Below are positions 44,601-53,500 of a stretch of DNA of 64,000 nucleotides, piece after piece. The translations under genes and the position numbers were made by a program. The notes under the pieces are model-generated. The model did not search any database. It was not told the DNA's origin and worked only from the letters and a program-made list of their open reading frames with translations. This DNA is from a virus: the IMG/VR virus record IMGVR_UViG_3300028840_005764, positions 1-64,000 of that record, one strand, 5' to 3'. The stretch's first letter is position 1. The number at the start of each line of letters is the position of its first letter.

Positions 44601-44653
44601 ATTGGAAGCTATGGGTTGGGTCTATAGTTATCGTCGCGCAGGAGCAGATATAG
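38612..44653 (+). CDS. Giant modular tail-tip protein (2013 aa)
   Basis: This 2013-residue protein begins 3 bases after the previous stop. It has an N-terminal attachment region (about 1-230), then alternating domains. At least three copies of the recurrent beta module (bases about 39299-39575, 42200-42840 and 43446-43640) and three copies of a second ~100-residue module with DGD-x-F-T-L-D-DG-x-N (40433, 42332 and 44210) are present. A sialidase-type Asp box (SRDHGSTW) lies at 42920-42943. Propeller-like WYCIYY and WVSDDG strands occur in between. It is probably a host-recognition or tail-tip protein built from shuffled domains. No full catalytic site was identified. Confidence 0.65.
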   Translation: MSNHLCTGYLNLRIKNAVTGEEKNSRHPNAFVMSANLQEGMFNDIVGGRGGYSVGVGAMCMFLRTDGGYRYEKDTHTVLYIDHYNMSDLWDHYWAAGSADYMRRRQYPSANRTATLTEGINAVASFISGWDNYRYLTENVVGFPTNYYGIPAISFIDLQGTAISPLLFKHEKGFNNIFNHATAGTDIALSQGDVEIEGVYSPDYLQHRWYCIYYANEGGTGIIDSGVGERDDGSVSTGSDTFTANSGTAPFAGDASDVGRYIVIKNATNAINNGVFEITAFISTTQCTVDATTINQPFVTEGGASPSGLEWTLRDGPVGEYLIRRNTYTRQNTQGTTVPSYAYGGGRLYGMRHEYHGTEEVGMFGYESVFDRGASWWWIHRRDDESTTRAGAGINRWLHMAPRGFDPVYQDGDIQNMPTGIRAWRSINIDDENKIWAAWSNYDYQPDPPHADKILARIDPYPSGNARYPAVTDLHDPGNYDLFEAQTGPTDDEGLCSNYPIGICCDEINGRVIVAHNPGNLHVGETYEDMEKGGFSYTENAGAAEYGDAWKRLHLLHSASGTVTPSGTTLNGTSTFFQDEFAVGDWIRPEPKPATGQITSMIPADYTDGDWFTLDDGLNDPVKFFFDVSGSYSPGSPPAGWQYVTITITGLGTDVLIADQIRTDVNGTSNLDITAGNTTAQVDFTADNDGDRANNTITEMIQAPTKTLNPSGLSGGIIRAFEITGITNQTTMTISPTYPESYTNLTIEKGALTAAQAVVYTRYHTPSTDTSDYTIRCYVDYDKQGNFFWVSDDGNQINKWSFSKGYAESRTTAEFSRVATDKIRNLVVTRFKTDGFSDHAFEGNVWTGSFGLNAALRIDNDGTNDFLKCQVTQYHHSASDNWPTEIQIRDYDHDYGLYVLWNPNIGALGLWAPYSAGIERHYWVINTVHSGIPLGYCPRLGSLSELSDSESTWSVIHDMRWDDVGMNNQLLVGHGKSTDYDANTRDALYSFGRMSYLWDGQSWYLTHLVSHRYYDLDFENTTGDGPFTEETLSVGNGLKRMHDDFQLMQDGLYIRFVDSGAASQTDEFVQDETTTFAAYIGVGKDNTQEVEYSIERYSSPTVHRDRSEPMKGLSNMWTVDGGIDGGYIHDLTVQRTVPFHRGVAEYDGYASYGQDGSATGTQADYYYNFFNQDGYDEHDDPDDAHFMAALRIKDESDGVDEFPGDGFVTNGSDVFTTETYAVGSITALPNDGTPWSTGLKDGDTFTLDDGVNSPTTFWFDASGSGSGSGVEIDISAVSTPGDVADLIRSAINSAASLDITADSNLGDPYITLKNDATGSAGNQVITESLANIASLRPVGMRMHTFSAADEGKSIFIENATTAGNNGQAVILEFNPSGSDPNEVKVDRTFNAGDESGVNTLRWKLRDIPAVAYVVYTVEYTDRMDTMVGGIDWKLYSSRDHGSTWTQVKKWLSYNGVSINDPLSTVQDHGVYWNDYDYVGTYHYRTDALRGSPSLWFDLRDLPEASRRRQYWKVYRSYYGGTNGQHRFSSVRLLDANGAYIGVLDTQQLSDRSDEHYVSNLTELYKLNVFEGGGTIAATDDNDGDNLTYILTTSTTDLYEDTGSGNAKITRMGNIQITSDTFVPTDVGKLIRISDANDSDNDGFANITTYINAREVITDKAFTYEDGTFDWQILYMGEDDQICFYQDPYSTDDTFFLSDRYMPLRNFNPQILDVPANNTIYLKTDNVPLQIGGTPFSGFKFFVYRALDTQSSSNPGRAGSTDINLAMWVSQRGGGVYASDVLEFITLIATTAGATSPADDDGDSRTDIVDLPVDVNAFDVAVGDYIVIEGNTSNYGRRVHEIRNINVETLGAAETWTLTALVKGSYSNGDYFVMDDGINPVVSFYLDVDGLYDAPAGTVEIDISGTSTAIDVANAIRTAILEAPIRITPDAPGAALINLTADQAGTQAANDIQDFTTGGLSPTRGATASDGTTQLQVWYDEILVSKSFSFSIVRRRPDWKLWVGSIVIVAQEQI
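40433..40759 (+). repeat. Domain module B, copy 1
   Basis: About 109 residues opening DGDWFTLDDGLNDPVKFFFD, with an I-D-x-I-T-A-like middle and a final SGLSGG. One of four copies found in two proteins. Confidence 0.7.
42332..42631 (+). repeat. Domain module B, copy 2
   Basis: About 100 residues opening DGDTFTLDDGVNSPTTFWFD, then GVEIDISAVSTPGDVADLI and LDITADSN. Nested within the first recurrent beta module of the same protein. Confidence 0.7.
44210..44503 (+). repeat. Domain module B, copy 3
   Basis: About 98 residues opening NGDYFVMDDGINPVVSFYLD, then EIDISGTSTAIDVANAI and ending SPTRG. GC-rich compared with flanks. Confidence 0.7.
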
Positions 44654-46530
44654 CACTTTCGAACCCAGCCGTCGCCGCCCTTGTCGGCGATGCAGAAAGA
44701 GTTCGCTTCATACACTTGCCCAATATGCCTGGGTCTATCAAGGCGTATGTGGTGTATGTTGCACTGTTGACTTCGCAAAAGAAACAGTTTGTTTTTAAGG
44801 AAATAGAGTCTCTCCTGACGGACCCGGCTAAAGAGCTCATCGCCCCAATGAATGATATTGCGCACAATGTAATACCAAATGATGAGGCTGTGGATATTCA
44901 GAATTTTTATATAATAGAAACCAATACAAACAATAATGTTCTCTTCTTGTGGGACGATGGTGCAGATATATGGAAGATGGTCTATGATTTCCAGAATCTT
45001 CAAACCACGGTTATTCCGCAGGTGGCGTTCGCCGGTACACACCCAGTTCTGGCTCGGGACTGGATGCTGCGTGCGTTTTATGTGGTGTCGCGTGATTTGA
45101 AGCTCAGAAATGAATTGACTGTTCCTGAGCTGGATATTGTTACGCATTCAGCATATCGTTTGCTGAGTTTTGATATAGACGATAAATCATCAGATAGTTT
45201 TGTTTATTACATAGGTAATTATGACAATAAAGCTAATATTCCATTGCCATTGTCGACGGACGCGTACACCAGAATTCTTTTAGATTGTACGCGCGAAACA
45301 CTGGGCCCAGGTGCTCACCAGACTGTTGACATTATTGGCGGTTTAGTTTTAACAAATACTACACCAAGTCTTGTTCATACAGGGCAACCCGGGCAGATTG
45401 GTGAATCATGGCTTTTTGAATATCAGTCGGGTTGGTTTTCAAATTGGAATATTCCATTAAGTGCGCCACTATCATTTACTGATTTTTCCGTAAGTGTTTG
45501 GATATATGGCGGTGCTGATCAGCCAGTCAATAGCACTATAATCTATGGTAGAGATGCTAGTTCAAATAGAGTTTTTGAAATACTTCTACCTTGGGGAAGT
45601 GGCACTGTTTATTGGCGATGTGGGAATAGCGACACAAGTTCTTATGACCAGTTAACATATACAGGTAGTGCTAGTTATTACAAAGGTAAATGGACACATT
45701 ATCTTTTCACCAAAAGCGTGTCTGGTGGAAGGATGAAAATATTTAGGGACAATGTTCAAGTTGCTAGTACAACAGGAAAGACACGTTTTCTTTCAGATGT
45801 GGACGCCCTTTGGGTGGTGCCAAGATATTCTGGTTATGTGGCTGAAGTCGTGTTCATGGACAAGGAAGTTGTGACATCTGAATTGGCAAACATATACAAT
45901 AGAGGACTGCAAGGAAACCGTATTGATAGTTCTATTGTCGGGGGTTTGGAGCATTATTGGACTTTTGATAATTATGATGCAAGAGTTATAGTTGATGATT
46001 CTGGTAACGCGTACAACGCTGTTATCAATGACGAATGGTCAATTTCTGATGAAGGTGCCATTCGTATCGGCGATTATCCAGCACAAATTAATCAATGGGA
46101 TGTTGGAGGGCCTGGCGCTCAAATCACAATAGAAGCTTGGGTTACTCCTAAGTTTATAAGCCAATTGGGTTACGTAGTGAATGGCGATATAAGATTTTAT
46201 TATGACCTGAGTGGTGAATTGCATTTTGAATTTGATGGTGCCAGTACCCATCATTTGCAACAGGTTGCATTGCACACTATGAGATGGAACGAACCAAATC
46301 ACATCGTGGTTTCACACACCTTTGGAAACTCTACAAACACTTTCATGGCTATCAACGGGAACCCGGTGCCATCACAATGGATGTCTGGCGACGGCAATGA
46401 AGATCCGTCTTTTGGCTTGATTAATACAACTATCGAAACTGGATTGTATGATATATTGAGTCAGTATAAGATATCCTTTATAGCAAAGACAGAAGCTGAG
46501 ATAAAAGATTATATAACAGGGAGAGTATAA
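44611..46530 (+). CDS. Tail protein with two LamG-like domains
   Basis: ATG 44611 (MGWVYSYRRAG), with TTGGAAG before it, gives 639 residues; the longer GTG start (44539) would overlap the previous gene by 115 bases. Two concanavalin/LamG-like jellyrolls can be seen: the first has FTDFSVSVWIYGG, KWTHYLFTKSVSGGRMKIF and DNVQVASTTGKTRF (about 280-420), the second QITIEAWVTPKF and NHIVVSHTFGNSTNTFMAI (about 490-615). Such domains bind carbohydrates, so a role in receptor recognition fits. It overlaps the previous gene by 43 bases and ends one base into the next start. Confidence 0.6.
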   Translation: MGWVYSYRRAGADIALSNPAVAALVGDAERVRFIHLPNMPGSIKAYVVYVALLTSQKKQFVFKEIESLLTDPAKELIAPMNDIAHNVIPNDEAVDIQNFYIIETNTNNNVLFLWDDGADIWKMVYDFQNLQTTVIPQVAFAGTHPVLARDWMLRAFYVVSRDLKLRNELTVPELDIVTHSAYRLLSFDIDDKSSDSFVYYIGNYDNKANIPLPLSTDAYTRILLDCTRETLGPGAHQTVDIIGGLVLTNTTPSLVHTGQPGQIGESWLFEYQSGWFSNWNIPLSAPLSFTDFSVSVWIYGGADQPVNSTIIYGRDASSNRVFEILLPWGSGTVYWRCGNSDTSSYDQLTYTGSASYYKGKWTHYLFTKSVSGGRMKIFRDNVQVASTTGKTRFLSDVDALWVVPRYSGYVAEVVFMDKEVVTSELANIYNRGLQGNRIDSSIVGGLEHYWTFDNYDARVIVDDSGNAYNAVINDEWSISDEGAIRIGDYPAQINQWDVGGPGAQITIEAWVTPKFISQLGYVVNGDIRFYYDLSGELHFEFDGASTHHLQQVALHTMRWNEPNHIVVSHTFGNSTNTFMAINGNPVPSQWMSGDGNEDPSFGLINTTIETGLYDILSQYKISFIAKTEAEIKDYITGRV

Positions 46531-46796
46531 TGGAGTTTCCTATTCATATCGTGATTGAAAATCATACATCATCAAATATTACATTTAATCTCAGGCAAAT
46601 ATTTTATTTTGGCCATGTGAATTTAGAAAATTCAACACCTTTGATAGAAGCTGGTTCACAATACGAATTTGATGCAGGTCTTTGTGATGGGAGTGATTAT
46701 ATCGACGCTATGCGACGTTATTGTAGAAATAATGAAATCATATTCAATCCTAGTACTGGCATCTGGGTCACGGTGACGGATAACGAGCCGCTCTAA
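46530..46796 (+). CDS. Small protein of unknown function
   Basis: This 88-residue protein begins in a TAATG overlap with the LamG protein gene. It has an N-terminal strand region (PIHIVIENHTSSNITFNL), a helical middle and a C-terminal strand (GIWVTVTDNEP). Two cysteines sit in GLCDGSDYIDAMRRYC. The protein is very AT-rich in codons. No family is recognised. It could be a chaperone or a small cap for the tail-tip protein, as both neighbours are tail proteins. Confidence 0.5.
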   Translation: MEFPIHIVIENHTSSNITFNLRQIFYFGHVNLENSTPLIEAGSQYEFDAGLCDGSDYIDAMRRYCRNNEIIFNPSTGIWVTVTDNEPL

Positions 46797-46822
46797 AGCC
46801 CAGAAAACAGAGGTGAGCGGCT

Positions 46823-49800
46823 ATGCCAGACATTTTTCTTGGGGAGTTAGATCTAGATCTCACCCCGCCTTATGTCCAGAATGAGGACCCAGCACCAGGT
46901 CAGACAAACGTCTCTATAGAAACCGCTATAAGTTTCAACATATTGGAACCAAATTTTGAGGCTGGCGTTGATCCTGACACCATCACTGTCACCGTCAATG
47001 GCACCAACGCCATCCTCGATGGGTTTTTCCAGACGGGGTACAACGGATCAATCTCCCCCATCACATTGGGTTTAGCTGTTGGATACCGCGTCATCATTGT
47101 GCCAGCTATCTACCTGTCAGACGACAGTACCTTCCTCATCACCGTAGACGCAGATGACCTTGCTGGTATTCCGAACACGATGCCAACGCACAGCTGGACG
47201 TTTTACACCGGTGAGCAGTTTGATACCAACGCCCACATTTTTCTTGCCAACTCTATGACTCAGACGGTGAACTCTGCATCTTCTGCATTTCAATCAAAGT
47301 TCAATCAGGTGCAGGCCGGGAGCCATGGCAACATTTCGTTGTCCGTGGAGAAGGATAACCCAGACCCGACGAAGAACTATCAGATCCGTACTATCGTTGC
47401 CGGTCGCCTTGATACAAAACTCAACGTGGTCCAAAACACTGAACTTGAGCTCGGTGTGGGCCAGATTACGTATGAGGACGAGAAGGTCTTCAAGGGCGAT
47501 TATCAACCGCCATTGGTTGTAGTGGATGATGGTGATGAAGTCTATGGCATTAATCGTACGTTCAATCGTATGGTGTACTCATCTATTAACAACCCAATTT
47601 TCAATCTTAGATTAGTAGATAGAGATGATGATACTTTCTTTGTTTTTTATAGAGATGGCATTGGGGTTAAGGCGTCAGCTGTAAATAAAGTTAATACATC
47701 TGGTTCAACTGGAATCACAGCGCTTTTGGTAAGCGGCGCGAGCGGCATGGATGCTGCTGTTAAATTATCTTTTACTTCGTTTATGGTTGCTAGCCTCAGT
47801 AGTTCCTCTGCTGGTGGTGTTAGAACATATACAATGGAAATAGTTAAATGTGATCAATATGTTGTTAATGAAGAGGTGATCAGCCCGTTTCAATTCACAG
47901 GCCCAGACGCATCAGACGCAGGGCACTTAGATCTCATAGCTGACGGTAGTGGGAATGTTTATGGAACTTTCTATTATACAGAAACTGGCAATGATATAGA
48001 TAGAAAGATTCGTTTTATAAGGTCATACGATAACGGGAATAATTGGGATTTTGTTTATTTTCCAGGCACGAATGAAATCTCCACATTACCAAACTTTTTT
48101 GATGAGATTGGATTTGATCCATACACTACAAATGGTGATGGTCTTGAATATCCAAGATTATCATACGATCCAATAAATGAAATTTTCATCATTACCGTGA
48201 TGTCTAAACGTACCGCCCCTGATGCCGGCGCAAGATGTGGAACAGCGTATTCAAAGGATTTTGTTACGTGGAATAGATTGAATTACCCTGTATTCAGAAA
48301 TTTTGTTCAATTATGGAGTACAGCTGAAGATTTGGATACAGATGAAAAGAGTGCAAAGTTAGTGAGATTCAATAATAAATATTTTTCTATATGTTCAGAT
48401 TCTGAAGGTATTTATTCTTGTATATTCGAAAGTGAAAATGAAACGCATGGTTCACGTCGTGGTTTGGTGTGGGCTGGGGACAATAGTTCTGCGACTGGTG
48501 GTTATCGTATAGATAAGCACGACTATGCTGTTTTTAATAATGTATTGTATTATGCGACTGAATTCTTAAGTACTGGATTCGCAAAAATTGGATTTGTAAT
48601 TCATGCATTGGGTGGGCATACCAATTTGCCTGATAAAACACAATACAGCGGTGGATGGTTCGGTACAGTTGGAGAACCAGATTCTGATATTGGATTTTCT
48701 AAAACTGTTGGTGGTACAAGTAGTGCTTCATCAGATCAATATGGATTAACTATTACTGTAAATACTGGTGCAGCAGATCAACTTTATTACGGTAGAACAG
48801 ATCTAGATACTAGCGTCATGAAAGACGATGGCGCAAAAGTCAAGTTTGTTATTAAACCAGTACAAGACGGAGGACGAACTTCTGACAGCGCGCAAAGAAT
48901 ACATTTGAAACTTCCAAATACGGGCAATACTGATAATTTTCATATTACAGTAAGAGTTAGTACAGATGGTATATATGTAGTTAATGAATCACCAGGTGGT
49001 GAATCTGCACAGTTCGCTATAACTATAAATGATTTCTATGAAATATTATTGGTTGCGAAACCATCGTCTACTACATGTGTGGTGAAATGTTTCTATAGAT
49101 CTGTATACGCTAATGCGCTTTGGACACCCGCGTCTATTGAAAGTACTACAGACACGTGGATAGAATTAACCGGTATACCGACGTTTACTTCTCCTGATAC
49201 AACTTCTAAAGGCGAATTTCATTTTGGTTTGATCGGCCCACAACCTTCTCAAACGTCTGAGGCCATTTGGAAATCAGTGTATTATTGTGATGGTGTTGAA
49301 CCAACAGATATAGAATTCACAACAACGGATTCTATTGATACGTATAATCCTTCGACAGATGAAGCTAGTTTAGATTTATTGCCAATAGGACGTGAAGGTA
49401 TACGGCAACGTACAGTCGGTAGTGTAGATACATGGCAACGTACAATCAGCGGTATTATACTGCGTTGGCACGGCTTGGATGCTTTCAAAAATGACAGTTG
49501 GACTTTTAATACTACAAGTGATTTTAATGAAGTAAATGTAACTAGTAAAATACCAAAGCTTGTTTATCGCACAGAAAATACAAGTTCTGATCAATCAGTA
49601 TTATTCTTTTCTGAAGATGACGATATGGGCGCATATATTATGGATACATTCATAATGTTAAATACAAATTTCCGTTATTGTAAAATACAGGCAAATAATG
49701 ATGGTACTACTTGGTCGCCAGCGCCATTGGAGCTTGATGTAGATTTTGGTTTAGAAGATGGCACAATATATGAAACGACATTAAGAATAAATGAAGATAT

Positions 49801-50572
49801 GTTGACTATCAGATGTGTTGATAAAGAGTGGTTACATGGTGAGTTGCGAGGTAAATACATTCTCCTGGAACGAATCTTCGAACCGCATGTGGTAGCACCT
49901 CCGGGTTCTGATCAGGAATACAGAAATGTTGCTTTTAAAATCGTGGATAATGGTGCTGATTTTGTCATAATCAGCACAGCTGGTTTGATAGATGATGCCG
50001 CACATGGCGGGGCTTCATCCCACTTGTTTCAAGATCAACGTGTTGTGGCTGGAGATTCTTTTGTTATTTATGATTCAAGAATGAGTTTAGTTACACGTGA
50101 TGTTTCTGCTTATAAATATGTCAGGTTTTTCATTAGACAATCTGATTTATGGTCCGATCCGTGGGGTAATAACCAGCCAAGTTTGCCGAATGAAGACTCA
50201 TGGTCAGTTGGCGAATTAGACTTTGGGAAACGTATCGAGTTGGAAGACAACTTTAGCTATGGATCGACTCGACAATTACAACAGAACAATACAATCAAGG
50301 AGAATGACTATGGCCAGTCAGATGTAACGAATCAAGGAGAGCCAATTCACGTATTCTCTATGGTATACAACATTACTTCCGATGATGATGCTGATGCGCT
50401 TCAAGCGTTGTACGATGCCGCCAACGAAGTAGGTCAGCCGTTTTGGTACATTCCTGATGTGGTAACAAGCCCAGAGGAATTGTACCTTGTTGTATTCTCT
50501 AAGGATTATTCGTATTCAAAGACACTCCCAGATCGGCAGGATATCAAGTTCTTGTTGGAAGAGGTCGTGTGA
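46823..50572 (+). CDS. Large tail protein with Ig-like, sialidase-like and lectin-like parts (1249 aa)
   Basis: A GAGGTGAGCGGCT ribosome site precedes ATG 46823. The N-terminal domain (about 1-135) is Ig-like (NVSIETAISFNILEPNF, YNGSISPITLGLAVGYRVI). The middle (about 220-620) is a propeller-like region with one Asp box, SYDNGNNW at bases 48023-48046, and SFDPYTT/EYPRLSYDP strands, as in sialidase or GH43-like proteins. About 620-790 is a jellyroll (KFVIKPVQDGGRTSDSAQRI). The last ~100 residues end with a helix-rich segment (DDDADALQALYDAANEVGQPFW) also seen in style in the next gene. It is likely a tail-tip/receptor-binding protein. Confidence 0.62.
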   Translation: MPDIFLGELDLDLTPPYVQNEDPAPGQTNVSIETAISFNILEPNFEAGVDPDTITVTVNGTNAILDGFFQTGYNGSISPITLGLAVGYRVIIVPAIYLSDDSTFLITVDADDLAGIPNTMPTHSWTFYTGEQFDTNAHIFLANSMTQTVNSASSAFQSKFNQVQAGSHGNISLSVEKDNPDPTKNYQIRTIVAGRLDTKLNVVQNTELELGVGQITYEDEKVFKGDYQPPLVVVDDGDEVYGINRTFNRMVYSSINNPIFNLRLVDRDDDTFFVFYRDGIGVKASAVNKVNTSGSTGITALLVSGASGMDAAVKLSFTSFMVASLSSSSAGGVRTYTMEIVKCDQYVVNEEVISPFQFTGPDASDAGHLDLIADGSGNVYGTFYYTETGNDIDRKIRFIRSYDNGNNWDFVYFPGTNEISTLPNFFDEIGFDPYTTNGDGLEYPRLSYDPINEIFIITVMSKRTAPDAGARCGTAYSKDFVTWNRLNYPVFRNFVQLWSTAEDLDTDEKSAKLVRFNNKYFSICSDSEGIYSCIFESENETHGSRRGLVWAGDNSSATGGYRIDKHDYAVFNNVLYYATEFLSTGFAKIGFVIHALGGHTNLPDKTQYSGGWFGTVGEPDSDIGFSKTVGGTSSASSDQYGLTITVNTGAADQLYYGRTDLDTSVMKDDGAKVKFVIKPVQDGGRTSDSAQRIHLKLPNTGNTDNFHITVRVSTDGIYVVNESPGGESAQFAITINDFYEILLVAKPSSTTCVVKCFYRSVYANALWTPASIESTTDTWIELTGIPTFTSPDTTSKGEFHFGLIGPQPSQTSEAIWKSVYYCDGVEPTDIEFTTTDSIDTYNPSTDEASLDLLPIGREGIRQRTVGSVDTWQRTISGIILRWHGLDAFKNDSWTFNTTSDFNEVNVTSKIPKLVYRTENTSSDQSVLFFSEDDDMGAYIMDTFIMLNTNFRYCKIQANNDGTTWSPAPLELDVDFGLEDGTIYETTLRINEDMLTIRCVDKEWLHGELRGKYILLERIFEPHVVAPPGSDQEYRNVAFKIVDNGADFVIISTAGLIDDAAHGGASSHLFQDQRVVAGDSFVIYDSRMSLVTRDVSAYKYVRFFIRQSDLWSDPWGNNQPSLPNEDSWSVGELDFGKRIELEDNFSYGSTRQLQQNNTIKENDYGQSDVTNQGEPIHVFSMVYNITSDDDADALQALYDAANEVGQPFWYIPDVVTSPEELYLVVFSKDYSYSKTLPDRQDIKFLLEEVV

Positions 50573-53500
50573 TGGTGCAGACTGGTTTTTTACATAATCG
50601 CGCCTTACACAAGTTAGCTGCAATTCATTCTGAGGACACAGCAGAATATAAGTATGCAGTAGAAAGCACATCAAATATCAATCCTGCAGAAGAAAATGCA
50701 GCTGAGTTTTCTATTATTGATTTTGATCCGACACAAGATTTAGAAGTACACAGCACGTCTCCTAATACGTATTATGGTATGCGTGTAAGAAATATCAATG
50801 GAGGCCCATTAATTGATAAACATAGCAATTATCGTTATCCAGTTGATGTACCAGATTTCGCTCTGGGAACAGCTCGTTTCGCATTAGTTGATTATGTAAA
50901 TGATTGTATTGATAACAAGGCTAAAGACGAATATTGGTCATTTTACAATCATAGTGTAATTTCAAGTTTATCCTCTGACAGAGTTAAGCATTCTGGCCAC
51001 AGTGATGGCGAAGTTCTAATGTGCAGCTTCTATAAATATGCTGGCAATTTCTATGAAATATATGTTTCTGTTTATAATGAATCTACTGAAACTTGGGGTG
51101 CTTATATATTAATAGATACGATACCAAGATTTCTCATTAGTGCAATTAATATAGATTGTTCTCCAACATTTTTGACTGTTCCTAATCTTGGAACGCTTTT
51201 ATTGTATTATTCTATATCACAAGATGCGTATGGTTCGTTGGATTATTCTGCTCAAAATGTAACTATGGCAATCACTAAAAATCACGGACAAACATGGGAG
51301 AAGTTTGGTAGTTTTACTTTGGATCCCTATCATGGAAAAGTTGTGCCATCAGACGTGCTATTAGAATGGGGTTGTACCGTACTGAAAGCTATATATCACA
51401 ATAATAAAATTATATTAGGTACTATGTTACAAGGTACTGATTCACCTGGCGCTCCTGCTGATGATGAGTTAAGAAGTCAAAGAATATTAAACATAGTTTA
51501 TTCAAATGATTTAGGCAAAAGCTGGACAACAGTACCATTTGAATTTGTTAGTGCTTCAACGCTTGGTGGTATACCGGCGACTTCATATAACTATGGTGAT
51601 AGTAATAATAGTGGCCCAGCTAATTTCGGCCTTGGTGTTGAACCTCAAAGCGACAAAGTTGTTGTTGTACTTAGAAGTACTGGTGATGAAGAAATAATTG
51701 AGAATACTGAAAAGATATTTTTCTTTTATAATATTGATGACGATTTGGGGCAATGGGGTGCATCTACTGTTGGTAGCCGTAATTATCGTTTGATTGATGA
51801 TTTTTCAGAGAATAGTCTTGAGACGCGTGCTAGTGGTTCACTGATTGCTGTAACTAAATCTAATTTGAACGATGGCGACTATTTTATTTTGAATGATGGT
51901 GTAAATATAGCAACAGAATTCTATTTTGATGTGAGCGGCACATATACTCCTCCAAGTGGAGTAGAGATTGATATTAGTGCTACTGCCACTGCACAAGATG
52001 TATCAGATACTATTGTTTCTGTAGTCAACGGTGTGGGTACACTCGATATAACAGCTATAAACTACGGTGGAACTTCTACAAGAGTTTTATTTATAGCAGA
52101 TAATTATGGATCAGCGGCAAATAACAAAATTATTGAATATACCAATTCGACATTGAATGTCGATGGCATGTCTGGCGGTATTACATATCCAGTTTTGAAA
52201 TATTTGATTGAAGATATTGATATTGGTTCAACCGTAACAGACACTCCATCCAATTGGCATGTGTCTGGCGGTTATTTAGTACAAGATAGTTATATTAACG
52301 ACCCAAGCCGTGCTGGTGGTGCTGGAGGCACACAACTAATTTATAGAGAACATGACGATCCTACATTAAATAGAACAGTCGGTTTGCATGTAGATGTAAA
52401 ATACTTTTTTGATGTTTTCCACACTGTTGGAAGTGGCGTATTTGGGTTGGGTTTTTGTAGGCAAGATGAGGATTCGTATTATACGGTTGAGATAGATACG
52501 ACTAACATCGCATATGGTATATGTGATATGAATATATATTTAATTAATGGCGCCATCGGGACAAGAACAGCAATTAGTTCATCTGCCCAAATCCCATTTA
52601 ATTATATCAGCGGAGACGGCGCTATAGATGTAATCTTTGAAGGTGATGATACAATTAGAGTATTTTTCAATGGTGATTTAATCTGTACTGCTACAGATAA
52701 TATATTAAGAACAGGAAGAATTTTCTTGTTCTGTAATGGTATGGCTCCAATCAGATTCGATAACTGGGGTTTGTTAACCAATATTGAAAGAAAGAATGTT
52801 ATTGGTACCGGGGCTGATGATGGTTTTAGTAATATCTTCCCAATGGTTGGATCAAATATAGAGTTAGTTGTTGATCAATACAATCAAGCGTGGATCGCTG
52901 CAGATATCAAAAGTACTCATTGGGGGTCTACGCAATTCAATTCATTTGGTGTTGCATTTAACAAATTTGTACTTGAAAGAGATGTAGAACGTGTAGAGGG
53001 AAAATTCTTGGCAAAGGATACTTATTCTGTAAAGTTTCATAATTCAAAATATTTCAATGATGATTGTGGTTATTATTTCTCGCCACATGAATTTGGTTTG
53101 TATCCAACCCATTATGATACAACACCAACCACACGCGTGTTCATGGAAGCTTTTCTATGGCACAAAGAAGAACCTGTTTTCTATATCCGCAGCGGTACGG
53201 ACAGCAGCGGTACAGAAGAATTATTTTTAGTACAAAGAGCTATATATTCTACAAGAACAATATCACCTAATTTTGGTTCAGTTTACAGCGCTGTTCCTTG
53301 GACATCGGATCCAGAGTACTCAGGTTGGTATCTGAATGGTACGTACACAGATGTAGATGGATGGTTCATACGTACACAACAATCTACTGGTTGGATTGAA
53401 CAATCATATGTATTTGATACTGATACCTTTAGCACTGACGGCAACAGAGCGATGCCGGTTAGATATTGGGATTTTTATCATCGAGGCTTCGTGTTCTTAA

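Noticed and set aside
44539-44610. GTG start for the LamG protein gene
   Set aside because: It would extend the overlap to 115 bases, with no better ribosome site than ATG 44611.
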